A stretch of DNA of 33,779 bases from an uncultured Collinsella sp. (GCA_900547345.1 URGG01000009.1:1-33779); one strand, 5' to 3'. Positions 8,937 through 16,956 are shown, counted from the stretch's first letter. Translations and numbers: made by a program. The notes: generated from the letters alone by a model not told the origin.

Positions 8937-8967
8937 ATGGGACAAAGGGACTGCCCCTTTGTCCCAT
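8937..8967. repeat. REP-like perfect hairpin with GGGACA arms
   Basis: ATGGGACAAAGGG (8937-8949) and CCCTTTGTCCCAT (8955-8967) form a perfect 13-bp stem with a 5-base loop. It lies between two genes of the sugar operon and should form in the transcript. Confidence 0.7.
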
Positions 8968-8969
8968 GT

Positions 8970-9005
8970 GCCGGGCCTGCAGCTGGGACATGCCCCAGGC
9001 CCGGC
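8970..9005 (-). other. Second intercistronic hairpin
   Basis: GCCGGGCCTG and CAGGCCCGGC pair across a 16-base loop that itself includes GGGACA. Two bases separate it from the preceding hairpin. There is no T-run, so partial read-through to talC is expected. Confidence 0.5.
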
Positions 9006-9024
9006 GTCGCGTAGGAAAAGCTAC

Positions 9025-10299
9025 TTACTCGGCAAGAGCGGCCTCGATGCGGGTCGTGACGCCCTTGAGGTTAAGACCGACGACGTACTGCTTGATCGGG
9101 CGCTTGATGTGTTCGATGACAAAGCGCTTGCCGTCGATGTCCTGAGCGGCGAGGTTGCGGTAGAGCTTCTCGACCTGCTCCTTGACCTCAGGATCGTTGA
9201 ACGCATAGTGACCGGAGACATCCAGGATCTTCAGGCTGAGCTCATCGTCGGCAAGGATGTCGTCGACCTGCAGGTTGACGTCGTCGCCAGTCATCCACTT
9301 GCGCCAGCGCTCGGTCTTGATAGCCTTGACCAGCAGGGTGTGATACAGGTCGGAGGGGTCATCGCACAGACCGTTGTCGACCAGGATCTGCTCGGTGGCG
9401 CAGAGCTTGAGGTAGGCGCGGGTCTCCTCGGTGCCATACTGCGGAGCAACGTTGGAGGCGGTCACGTGTGCCGGGATGTGCTCGAGCAGCGTCGCATCGT
9501 CCAGATAGTCGGCGTTGTGCTCCTTCAGGCCCACGCCGTAGCGCTTAGCCATGTCGGCGAGCTCGCGGGCATTCTTGAAGTTGTAATGGCCGACCTGCTC
9601 GGTCCAACGGGTGAGCGTACCGGTCTGGCCGACGATAAAGGTGGGCATGGGGCAGCCGCGCTTCTCGAGCTCGGGCTGCAGCTGAGAAATGAACTCCTCG
9701 TACTTATCGGTAGAGGTCAAGCCGCCATTGGTCTCCTCGGTACCGACCTCATAGGCAACCTCGGGCAGGTTATGCTCGCGACGGTACTGCTCAAGGTAGT
9801 CGATAAGATCAATCGTGCGGCGAAGCACCACGTCGAGCGGAATAACCTTGCCGATCTGATAGGGGTCCTTGGTGGGGTCGACCATCAGCAGGTCAAAGCC
9901 TGCCTCCATGTCGGCGACGAAGGACTTGCGGGCGAGCTCCATGGCCTCGTCCTCGGGCAGGTGGGCGTTACGCTCCTCGTCGCGCTGCCACGGACCGCCG
10001 TGATCGCGGCACAGGTAGTACGGACCGGTGTAACCCACCTCGTCGGCAACCTTCTTGATGTCGGCGGCAAAGCGCGTCTGGTCCCAACCGTTGACGTAGC
10101 CGGCGCCCATCTCGTCCATATCGACCTGGTTGCGGCTGGCGATAAACATGGGCGGGAAATCCTCGTCCTTGGCAAGCTCGAACACGGCCTGAATCAGGTT
10201 GGGGCTCATGGGGCCAATGCCGACCATGGTTGCGTGATCGCCGCTATCCTGCAGCTTGAGCATGCCCTGAACGGCCTGACGGATGGTGAGGTTGGACAT
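9025..10299 (-). CDS. GatZ/KbaZ-like protein (tagatose-bisphosphate aldolase class II non-catalytic family)
   Basis: A 424-residue predicted TIM-barrel protein of the GatZ/KbaZ family. Matching landmarks against remembered E. coli GatZ are SRNQVD (55-60, SNQVN in GatZ), the CRDHGGPW Asp-His (99-100, GGDHLGP), EVGTEETNGG (184-193, IGTEVPVPGG) and KEHNADY (259-265). In E. coli GatZ/KbaZ stabilise the zinc aldolases GatY/KbaY. No such partner is encoded here. Stand-alone relatives annotated under the same name have been used as fructose-6-phosphate/tagatose-6-phosphate C4-epimerases, so this one may be a catalytic epimerase. The start at 10299 follows GAAGGAGA. It sits between PTS EIIBC and TalC in the operon. 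Family assignment is good; function is unsettled. Confidence 0.85.
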   Translation of the reverse strand: MSNLTIRQAVQGMLKLQDSGDHATMVGIGPMSPNLIQAVFELAKDEDFPPMFIASRNQVDMDEMGAGYVNGWDQTRFAADIKKVADEVGYTGPYYLCRDHGGPWQRDEERNAHLPEDEAMELARKSFVADMEAGFDLLMVDPTKDPYQIGKVIPLDVVLRRTIDLIDYLEQYRREHNLPEVAYEVGTEETNGGLTSTDKYEEFISQLQPELEKRGCPMPTFIVGQTGTLTRWTEQVGHYNFKNARELADMAKRYGVGLKEHNADYLDDATLLEHIPAHVTASNVAPQYGTEETRAYLKLCATEQILVDNGLCDDPSDLYHTLLVKAIKTERWRKWMTGDDVNLQVDDILADDELSLKILDVSGHYAFNDPEVKEQVEKLYRNLAAQDIDGKRFVIEHIKRPIKQYVVGLNLKGVTTRIEAALAE

Positions 10300-10340
10300 T
10301 TTGTTCTCCTTCTCCAGAGGATTTTTGACAAAAGTTCCCT

Positions 10341-10428
10341 GGGACCCAGATGTGGGCCCTATCAGTACGGATGGATTTTGTTGTGTAGGGGCGGTTGTGC
10401 GGAGTCAAATCCATCCCTCCGCACAACC
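10341..10428 (-). promoter_or_regulatory. Structured intercistronic RNA, possible pseudoknot
   Basis: In the transcript, GGTTGTGCGGAG and CTCCGCACAACC form a perfect 12-bp stem (10393-10428) with a 12-base loop. Ten bases of that loop (GGATGGATTT) are exactly complementary to AAATCCATCC 28 bases downstream (10369-10378), so loop and downstream strand could form a pseudoknot or a competing hairpin. A third hairpin (10341-10359, GGGCCCA/TGGGTCCC) follows, about 40 bases before the next start codon. It lies between EIIBC and the GatZ-like gene and has no T-run. Confidence 0.6.
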
Positions 10429-10443
10429 GGAGTCCTTAAAGGT

Positions 10444-11916
10444 TTACTTGGCCTGCTTATCGAGCGTGGGCTTCATGGCAATCAGGATTGCAGCGGCGAC
10501 CACGGCGCCAATCACGATGTCCAGGCAGAACAGCGCGACGTTGTTGGTGGCAAGGGCGACGATAAAGCCACCGTGCGGGACGTAGCAGTCGATGCCCTGG
10601 AAGGCGGCAAGTGCCGCACCCACGGCAGAGCCGATGCAAATGCCGGGCAGGGTGTGACCGAGGTCCTTGACCGCGAAGGGGATAGCGCCCTCGGTAATAC
10701 CGATGCAGCCCATGAACAGCGCGGAGATGCCCATCTGGCGGTCAGCGTCATCGAACTTGTTCTTGGCGATGAGCGCAGCGAGGCCACAGGCGATCGGGGG
10801 AACGGCGACGGCGACGCGGAACATACCGTTAGGACCGTAGATACCGGAGGCCATGATGGCCATGGTGAAGGTCGAGGCGGTCTTGTTGATGGGGCCACCC
10901 ATATCGAAGGCGGTCATAACGCCAATGACCAGACCCAGGACAACTGCGGAACCGCCCTGCAGGCTGCCGAGCACGCCGGTGAGCCAGTCCATCACAAAGC
11001 CAAGCGGCGTGGCCAGGATGTAGATATAGGCCATGCCCAGGACAAGCGAGGTCAGAATCGGGATGATCAGGATGGGCATGATGGTCTGGATGGTGTTGTT
11101 GACCTTCCAGGTCTTCATCCAGCGGACAAAGTAGCCGCAGATGACCGCCATGATCATGGCGCCCAGGAAGCCGGTCGAAACGCTGTTGCCGTTAGGAGTA
11201 ACGACTGCGTTGTTGACCAGGTAGCCCAGGACAAAACCGGGGGCGAGCGCGGGCTTGCCGGCCATCGAGTAGGAGATGTATGCCGCAAGCACCGGGATCA
11301 TCATGGAGATGCCGGCCATGCCGATGGTGTTAAGGCTCACCATCAGCGGGTTCGTAACCTCCATGCCGTTGGCGCCGGCGGTACCGGATGCCAGCGAGAA
11401 GGCAAGAAACACGCCGCCGATAACGACGATGGGGATAAAATAGGAAACGCCGGTATTGAATGCATTGAGCAGCGTCTTGCCAGGATCGGCAAAGATAGAC
11501 TGCTTGGACGCCGGTGTCGGGGCCTGCGGGGCAGCGGAGACGGCCTTCTTCTCTGCCTTGGCCTCGGCCTTGGGCGCGTCAACGGCGCCACCCGTCGCCT
11601 TGATGATCTCAATGGCCTGGTCGATGATCTTTACCGGATCGGCGATTACATCCGAGGTGCCGACCTTCAGGAACTTGCCCTCGGCCATCTTCTGCTCAAA
11701 ACGGTCCTCGTTCTCGACACCCACGTCGACGGACTCCAGGACCAGGTCGGCGGAGTCCACGTCTTCCTGCGTGAGCTCATTCTCGATACCCAGGCCACCC
11801 TGAGCCTCGACCTTGCACTCGATGCCACGGGCGGCGCATTCATCCTGAATCGCCTTCTGGGCCATATACGTGTGAGCGATACCCACAGTACAGGCGGCAA
11901 CGCCTACGATCTTCAT
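10444..11916 (-). CDS. PTS fructose-family transporter subunit IIBC
   Basis: A 490-residue membrane permease that imports and phosphorylates a sugar. An N-terminal EIIB domain (about 1-100) carries the phospho-cysteine Cys9 in AACTVGIAHTYMA; most fructose EIIBs read CPTGIAHT, so two residues after the Cys differ. An Ala/Lys/Pro linker (about 115-140) leads to the EIIC domain with repeated hydrophobic segments, GGPINKTAS and GITEGAIPFAV, both fructose-family signatures. No EIIA domain is fused; the free IIA at 5921-6373 should serve. The start at 11916 follows GAGGGAAGC and places the EIIB strand correctly; a longer upstream frame has no support. First gene of the operon, divergent from a LacI-type regulator. 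The sugar is probably a ketose but is not determined. Confidence 0.94.
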   Translation of the reverse strand: MKIVGVAACTVGIAHTYMAQKAIQDECAARGIECKVEAQGGLGIENELTQEDVDSADLVLESVDVGVENEDRFEQKMAEGKFLKVGTSDVIADPVKIIDQAIEIIKATGGAVDAPKAEAKAEKKAVSAAPQAPTPASKQSIFADPGKTLLNAFNTGVSYFIPIVVIGGVFLAFSLASGTAGANGMEVTNPLMVSLNTIGMAGISMMIPVLAAYISYSMAGKPALAPGFVLGYLVNNAVVTPNGNSVSTGFLGAMIMAVICGYFVRWMKTWKVNNTIQTIMPILIIPILTSLVLGMAYIYILATPLGFVMDWLTGVLGSLQGGSAVVLGLVIGVMTAFDMGGPINKTASTFTMAIMASGIYGPNGMFRVAVAVPPIACGLAALIAKNKFDDADRQMGISALFMGCIGITEGAIPFAVKDLGHTLPGICIGSAVGAALAAFQGIDCYVPHGGFIVALATNNVALFCLDIVIGAVVAAAILIAMKPTLDKQAK

Positions 11917-12016
11917 TGCTTCCCTCTTTTCATAGAGTTGCGTGCGCAAGACACCGTTTGCGGAGACCTCCGGAGCATCCCCTGCCGTTTGGACTTGCTG
12001 TCTTTTCGACAAGAAC

Positions 12017-12045
12017 AATATAGGTGCTCGTTTTTCTTAATGCCA
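12017..12045 (-). promoter_or_regulatory. Candidate promoter of the sugar operon
   Basis: Minus-strand TATATT (12017-12022) and TGGCAT (12040-12045) are spaced by 17 bp. The -10 is good and the -35 poor, fitting a regulated promoter. It would give a leader of roughly 90 bases before EIIBC. Confidence 0.45.
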
Positions 12046-12076
12046 GCTTATTTCGGTAAACGCGCAGGTCAGAGCG

Positions 12077-12109
12077 TTGGTTATGCGATTTAGTTATGCG
12101 TTTAACCAA
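12077..12109. promoter_or_regulatory. Candidate LacI-type operator region
   Basis: TTGGTTA and TAACCAA form the outer arms of a 33-bp palindrome. Inside, GTTATGCG occurs twice, 13 bp apart. The second copy forms GTTATGCGTTTAAC (12093-12106), a CG-centred palindrome with matching GTTA/TAAC ends, as expected for a LacI-family site. It lies between the divergent PTS operon and regulator. The remaining 12110-12331 shows no other clear element. Confidence 0.5.
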
Positions 12110-12331
12110 AAATGAATCCTGCGATTTTGCCCTCGATTTCAAAAGTCAAGAAGTATTTGATTTTCTCGGTAGACGGCAGATGCGCATGCCGGTCACAAAT
12201 TTCGACCCCACCCGTATGCCGCATTTGTTGCATACTCATATGAAAGGAAAAAGCCGCTCACCGAAGCGTATCCTTCACCAAGACTCAAAGTCATCATGTT
12301 GGAAAATGCTCATCTGTCGGAAGGAGTCGCT

Positions 12332-13342
12332 GTGGCAAAACAGCGCGTTACGATCGCAGACGTCGCTCGAGAGGCGGGAACCTCGACGGCAAGCGTCTCG
12401 TATTACCTCAACGACAAACGAGAAAAGCTTAGCGAGAAGACGCAGAACAAAATCGCGCGCGTCATTAAGGAACTCGGATACGTTCCCAACGCCCAAGCGC
12501 AGACGCTCACCGGCAAGCAAACCCACGTCATTGCCATCATCATTTTGGATAACACCAACAAATGGGCGGGGCTCGTTCTCAATGGCATGGAGCAGGTCAT
12601 GCTCCCCGCGGGCTACCAGACGGTCGTTTGCACGAGCAACTTTAACCCCGAGACCGAGCTCATGTACGTCGACAAGATGCTCTCGCTGGGCGTCGATGGC
12701 TTTATCATCCAGCCCACGGCAAACTTCAAAGCCGTGCATGACCGCATTAGACGCGCCGGCAAGCCGGTCGTCTTTTTCGATGCGGCCATCTATAGCCCAG
12801 GTACCAGCTGGATCAAAACCAACCTTTACGACGGCGTGTACAACGCCACACAGGCACTCCTCGACGCCGGCTACGAAGATTTCTTTTCCATTGCCGCCAA
12901 CATGACCGAAATGCGCACCCGCATGGAGCGTTTTCAGGGGTATGCCGAGGCGCTGGCAGCGAACGGGCAGCTCTACAAAGCGATTCCCATCGATCACAAC
13001 AAGCCGTCAATCAACGAGCTCACCGAATACTTTAAATTCAAGTTCAATCCCGCCAAGCGAACCCTTATCTTCGTGCAAAATCAGTGGGCACTTCCCCGTG
13101 TCTACAAGGCCCTCCAGCCAATGGCCCATCTGCTTCCGCAGCAAATCGGCCTTTTGGGACTCAACTGCGAAGACTGGACTAATCTCACCACACCGACCGT
13201 CTCCACCATCATCGAGCCCGTCGACCAAGAAGGTCGCGAAGCAGCCGAGATGCTGCTCGCCCTACTTGACGGAAGCAGCGAACCCGGCGAGCAGCGCATT
13301 CTCGAGTGCAAGCTCAACTGGCTCGACTCCACCTCGATCTAG
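12332..13342 (+). CDS. LacI-family transcriptional regulator of the sugar operon
   Basis: A 336-residue repressor. The helix-turn-helix reads VTIADVAREAGTSTASVSYY (about residues 5-24), then the hinge region GYVPNAQAQTLTGKQ and an effector domain (IIILDNTNKWAGLVLNGMEQ, LGVDGFIIQPTA, VVFFDAAIY, LLGLNCEDW, STIIEPVDQEGREAAEMLL). A GTG start at 12332 was chosen because AAGGAG lies 5 bases upstream and it gives VAKQRVTIADVA, parallel to the other regulator in this window. The ATG at 12296 has no ribosome binding site. The divergent position next to the PTS-aldolase-transketolase operon makes it the likely specific regulator, with a sugar phosphate or sugar as effector. Confidence 0.92.
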   Translation: MAKQRVTIADVAREAGTSTASVSYYLNDKREKLSEKTQNKIARVIKELGYVPNAQAQTLTGKQTHVIAIIILDNTNKWAGLVLNGMEQVMLPAGYQTVVCTSNFNPETELMYVDKMLSLGVDGFIIQPTANFKAVHDRIRRAGKPVVFFDAAIYSPGTSWIKTNLYDGVYNATQALLDAGYEDFFSIAANMTEMRTRMERFQGYAEALAANGQLYKAIPIDHNKPSINELTEYFKFKFNPAKRTLIFVQNQWALPRVYKALQPMAHLLPQQIGLLGLNCEDWTNLTTPTVSTIIEPVDQEGREAAEMLLALLDGSSEPGEQRILECKLNWLDSTSI

Positions 13343-13461
13343 ACCGCGGGACAAATGAATCAGTAGCGTCTATCCCAAATCTTGAGTATTTGTTCGACAG
13401 AACGGCCCCTGCCGGCTCCTGCTAGACTGGTAGATTCCCAACCGTCCATCCAGGAGCCTCA

Positions 13462-14445
13462 ATGTCGCGCAAGCCCGCCTACAAGCAAGTACTTTCCATC
13501 GGCACCGCCGTGGTGCTCGGGTTTGCGCTGTTTACGGGATCGCTCGACGGAGCGCCCAAGTTGCTGTCGCCGCAAAGCGATGAGCAGGCGGTAGCTCTGG
13601 CCGAGAAACAAAACGAAAGTCCCAGCCGCACCGACGACGAGGCGGACCTGGTCGCTCGGCTCGAATCGGGAACGGCGAGCTCCTCGGACCCTCAAAACGG
13701 TCAGGACCCTGGCGATGGCTCCGATTCCGCCGCAACCGACACCGGCGACGGCGCTTCCGCGGACAGCGCCGCCACCCCCATCGACGAGGTCGAAAACCCC
13801 GACCTCAACCGCGCCCGCGGTGTTTATCTCAGCAGCATTCCCGACTACGCCGGCAACCCCTACGTTGCCCTGCGCGCCGACAGCACACACCCGCTCGGCA
13901 CACCATCATTCACGCTCGATGAATACGAGCGCGCTACAGAAGAGGGTTGCTTTAAGAAGTTCTCCAAGCTTGACAGCCTGGGCCGCACCCGCAAAGCGCT
14001 CGCCTGCGTGGGCCCCGAATCACTCGGTCAAGGCGAGCGCGGCGATATCTCGCGTATCCATCCCGCTGGATGGCGCCAGCAGCGCTACGACTTTATTCCG
14101 GGCCAGAGCCTCTACAACCGCTGCCATCTCATCGCCTGGTCGCTCTGCGGCGAAAACGCCAACCGCAAGAATCTCCTCACCGGCACGCGTTATCTCAACG
14201 AGACAGGCATGCTGCCGTTTGAGGAGCAGATTCTCGGCTACATCCGCGACACGGGCAACCATGTGCTCTACCGCGTCACGCCCATGTATAACGAAGAGGA
14301 ACTTGTCTGCCGTGGCGTGCGCCTTGAGGCGCAATCGGTCGAGGACCACGGCAAGACCCTCTGCTTCCACGTATATTGCTACAACCTGCAGCCGCACGTG
14401 CAGATCGACTACGCCACCGGTCGCAACCAGGCATCCGGAGACTAG
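13462..14445 (+). CDS. Membrane-anchored or secreted DNA/RNA non-specific endonuclease
   Basis: A 327-residue nuclease of the beta-beta-alpha-metal EndoNS_2/EndA type that cleaves DNA and RNA outside the membrane. Residues 9-27 are a hydrophobic signal or anchor; residues 40-110 are an acidic, Ser/Asp/Gly-rich linker without predicted structure. The nuclease domain (about 115-327) contains YNRCHLIAWSLCGEN with the presumed general base His222. The classic DRGH reads NRCH here, a variant also found in Gram-positive relatives. KNLLTGTRYLN holds the metal-binding Asn; VLYRVTP and QIDYATG complete the fold. The start at 13462 follows AGGAG. It stands alone and faces the EF-G-like gene. Possible roles are nucleic-acid scavenging or DNA uptake processing. 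Confidence 0.88.
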   Translation: MSRKPAYKQVLSIGTAVVLGFALFTGSLDGAPKLLSPQSDEQAVALAEKQNESPSRTDDEADLVARLESGTASSSDPQNGQDPGDGSDSAATDTGDGASADSAATPIDEVENPDLNRARGVYLSSIPDYAGNPYVALRADSTHPLGTPSFTLDEYERATEEGCFKKFSKLDSLGRTRKALACVGPESLGQGERGDISRIHPAGWRQQRYDFIPGQSLYNRCHLIAWSLCGENANRKNLLTGTRYLNETGMLPFEEQILGYIRDTGNHVLYRVTPMYNEEELVCRGVRLEAQSVEDHGKTLCFHVYCYNLQPHVQIDYATGRNQASGD

Positions 14446-14504
14446 TGCCGACCGCGCCACCCGTAACCCAAAGATGATCTGTTTTCCTCCGTCCCCCAGG
14501 GATC

Positions 14505-14541
14505 AAAAAGGGCCGCCCTGGATTGCCCAGAGCGGCCCTTG
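14505..14541 (-). terminator. Terminator of the EF-G-like gene
   Basis: AGGGCCGC and GCGGCCCT pair, with an additional CTGG/CCAG step in the loop. On the minus strand the stem is followed by TTTTT. It also separates the converging endonuclease gene. Confidence 0.8.
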
Positions 14542-14574
14542 CATCGGCACGCATGTTGCAGGCAAAACCACACG

Positions 14575-16650
14575 TTACTTGGCGCGGCCCTCCTCATAGC
14601 GCTCGACCAGCTTGGCCTGAACGTCATAAGGCACCTGCTCATAGCCTGCGGGCTTCATGGTAAAGTCACCCGTGCCGCGCGTGATAGAGCGCAGGCGCGT
14701 CGAGTAATCCGTCAGCTCGGCCAGCGGCGCCTGAGCGATAACCACGGTGTCTCCGCGCTCATCGGTCTCCATGCCCGTCACGCGACCGCGCGAGGCCGAG
14801 ATGTCGCCCATCACGGCACCGGCGTAGCTCTCGGGGATAGTCACCGTGATTTCCTCGATGGGCTCCAGCACCACCGGGTCGGCATCGGTGCACGCCTTGC
14901 GCAGACCGATGCGGGCCGCCGCGCGGAACGCCATCTCGTTGGAGTCGACGCTGTGATACGAGCCGTCGTACACCGCGACGCGAATGCCCGTGAGCGGGTA
15001 GCCGGCAATGATGCCGTCCTTCATGGTCTCCTGGACGCCCTTGTCCACGGCGGGGATGAGCGAGCGCGGGATGCGGCCACCCACGACCTCGTCCACAAAC
15101 TCATAGCCGTCGCTCGTGCCGTCGGGCCCAATGAGCGGCTCCACACGCAGCCAGCAGTCGCCGTACTGACCGGCGCCGCCAGTCTGCTTCTTGTGGCGAC
15201 CCTGGGCGCTTGCCGTGCGGCGGATGGTCTCGCGATACGGAATGCGGATCGGCACGCTTTTGGCCACGACCTTGGTGCGATCCTCCAAACGGTTGAGCAG
15301 CACCGAAACCTGCGCCTCACCCACGGCGGAGATGATAGTCTGGCCCGTCTCCTCGTCGCGGTCGATGCTCATGGTCGGATCGGCCTTGCAGGCCTTCTCG
15401 ATAAACGTGTAGAGCTTCTCTTCGTCGCCACGATTCTCGGCCTCGATGGCGATGCGGTACTGCGAGTTGGGGAACTTAAACGCCGCAGCCTCGACCTTGC
15501 CGGTAATCGAGAGCGTATCGCCCGTCTCGGCCGCCAGCTTGGGCGCCACGATGATATCGCCGGCATAGGCGTGACCGACCTCGGTCATGTCGCGGCCGCA
15601 CATCACATACAGGTGAGCCAGACGATCGCTCTTGCGGGTGCGCGCGTTGATCAGCTCAAGGCCCGGCTCAAGCGTGCCCGTCAGCACCTTGATAAAGCTG
15701 ATGCGGCCCTGTTGCGGGTCGGCCAGCGTCTTAAACACAAATGCCACCGGACGGTCATCGTCACTCGAGATCTTGAGCGAGTCGCCGTCGATGAGCGGCA
15801 TCTCGCCGTAGTCAGTCGGCGCCGGGAAGTACGTGGCAATGTCGTCCATCAGCGAGTTGACGCCCTGCTCCTTAATGCAATCGCCCGCAAAGACCGGCAC
15901 AAAGATGCGCTCGGCGATCGCTTTCGACAGCAGGCCTTCGAGCTCCTCCTGCGTCAGCGTCTCCTCGCCTTCCAAGTACTTCATCATCAGTTCGTCGTCA
16001 GCCTCGGCCACCAGCTCGCACAGATGGTCATGGGCTTCCTCGGCCTGGGCACGATACTCCTCGGGAATCTCCGACTCAACGGCCTCGGTGCCGTTGCAAT
16101 GGCGCGCCTTCATGCGCACCAGGTCGATGATGCCGTTAAAGTCCTCGCCCTCGCCCCAGGGGAGGGTCACGGCGCCCAGACGCGTGCCAAAGCGCTCCTG
16201 CAGCAGGTCCATCGTGGTCGCAAAGCTGGCCTCGGAGCGCGACAAGCGGTTTACGAACACCGCACGCGCCAGGCGCAGGTCCTCGGCGGCGTACCAAAGC
16301 TTAACCGTCGTCGGCTGCGGACCGTCCTCGGCGTCGACCACAAACAGCGCCGTCTCGCAGACGCTCATCGCGGCAAAGGCGTCGCCGATAAAATCGGGGT
16401 AGCACGGAGCATCGAGCACGTTGATGCGGGCGCCCTTCCAATCGATCGGCGCGATGGTCGTCGAGATGGAGAATGAACGCTTGACCTCTTCGGGGTCATA
16501 GTCGAGCGTGGGCTTGGTGCCGTCGTGGCCGCCCAGGCGGGCGGTCTTACCGGAAAGGTGGAGCATGGCCTCGGCGAGTGAAGTCTTGCCCACCCCGCCT
16601 TGGCCTACGAGCACCACGTTCCTTACGTTGCCGGTCTTGGGAGCACCCAT
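14575..16650 (-). CDS. Elongation factor G-like protein with degenerate GTPase motifs
   Basis: A 691-residue EF-G paralogue with full EF-G domain order: GTPase domain (1 to about 270), domain II (FKTLADPQQGRISFIKVLTG), III, IV (QTGGAGQYGDCWLRVEPL) and V (TVTIPESYAGAVMGDISAS, RGRVTGMETDERG). The P-loop is intact (GQGGVGKT, 16-23), but the switch I RGITI motif is replaced by SFSIS. The G3 motif reads DAPCY (80-84) instead of DTPGH, losing both the Gly and the catalytic His, and G4 reads NRLS instead of NKxD. This resembles the FusA2/EF-G2 class of actinobacterial paralogues of unclear role, not the main translocase. The start at 16650 follows AAGGAGG. Expected to be cytosolic and ribosome-associated; whether it hydrolyses GTP is uncertain. 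Confidence 0.9.
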   Translation of the reverse strand: MGAPKTGNVRNVVLVGQGGVGKTSLAEAMLHLSGKTARLGGHDGTKPTLDYDPEEVKRSFSISTTIAPIDWKGARINVLDAPCYPDFIGDAFAAMSVCETALFVVDAEDGPQPTTVKLWYAAEDLRLARAVFVNRLSRSEASFATTMDLLQERFGTRLGAVTLPWGEGEDFNGIIDLVRMKARHCNGTEAVESEIPEEYRAQAEEAHDHLCELVAEADDELMMKYLEGEETLTQEELEGLLSKAIAERIFVPVFAGDCIKEQGVNSLMDDIATYFPAPTDYGEMPLIDGDSLKISSDDDRPVAFVFKTLADPQQGRISFIKVLTGTLEPGLELINARTRKSDRLAHLYVMCGRDMTEVGHAYAGDIIVAPKLAAETGDTLSITGKVEAAAFKFPNSQYRIAIEAENRGDEEKLYTFIEKACKADPTMSIDRDEETGQTIISAVGEAQVSVLLNRLEDRTKVVAKSVPIRIPYRETIRRTASAQGRHKKQTGGAGQYGDCWLRVEPLIGPDGTSDGYEFVDEVVGGRIPRSLIPAVDKGVQETMKDGIIAGYPLTGIRVAVYDGSYHSVDSNEMAFRAAARIGLRKACTDADPVVLEPIEEITVTIPESYAGAVMGDISASRGRVTGMETDERGDTVVIAQAPLAELTDYSTRLRSITRGTGDFTMKPAGYEQVPYDVQAKLVERYEEGRAK

Positions 16651-16886
16651 GATGACCTCCTTGCAGGGCCGCGCGCAATGCGCGACGCCAACGGGGAGAG
16701 TTCGCGGTCGGTGCCGTCCCGGGAGCAGCATGGTCGGCAGTCGATCCGACTCACCCTCCAAATGTCCTATGCCACCACCCTACCCTCACAGGCGACTGTC
16801 CATGCAGACCTTTCGGCACGCGTATGGATACGGGCGGCGAGAGGAGGGCGCGAGCTTGCGAGGCGATTATTGAATCCCGCGGATGC

Positions 16887-16923
16887 AAAAAACCGCCGCA
16901 GATCATAAGACCTGCGGCGGTTT
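16887..16923 (-). terminator. Terminator of the amino-acid ABC operon
   Basis: AACCGCCGCAG and CTGCGGCGGTT form an 11-bp GC-rich stem followed on the minus strand by six T residues. The rest of the 306-bp interval (16651-16956) shows only the EF-G-like gene's ribosome binding site and no recognisable gene. Confidence 0.88.
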
Positions 16924-16956
16924 CACCTCAATAAACAGTTGAGTAAATAGCTGAGC

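Noticed and set aside
8959..12093. A 1,044-codon plus-strand open frame opposite the GatZ-like and EIIBC genes
   Set aside because: Low-complexity His/Gly/Asp/Leu composition is typical of an antisense shadow, and both opposite genes are well supported.
12296..12331. ATG start for the second LacI-type regulator
   Set aside because: No ribosome binding site precedes it. GTG at 12332 has AAGGAG at good spacing and gives the family's usual N-terminus.
14539..16476. A 645-codon plus-strand frame opposite the EF-G-like gene
   Set aside because: No domain pattern, and the minus-strand protein has full EF-G domain order.
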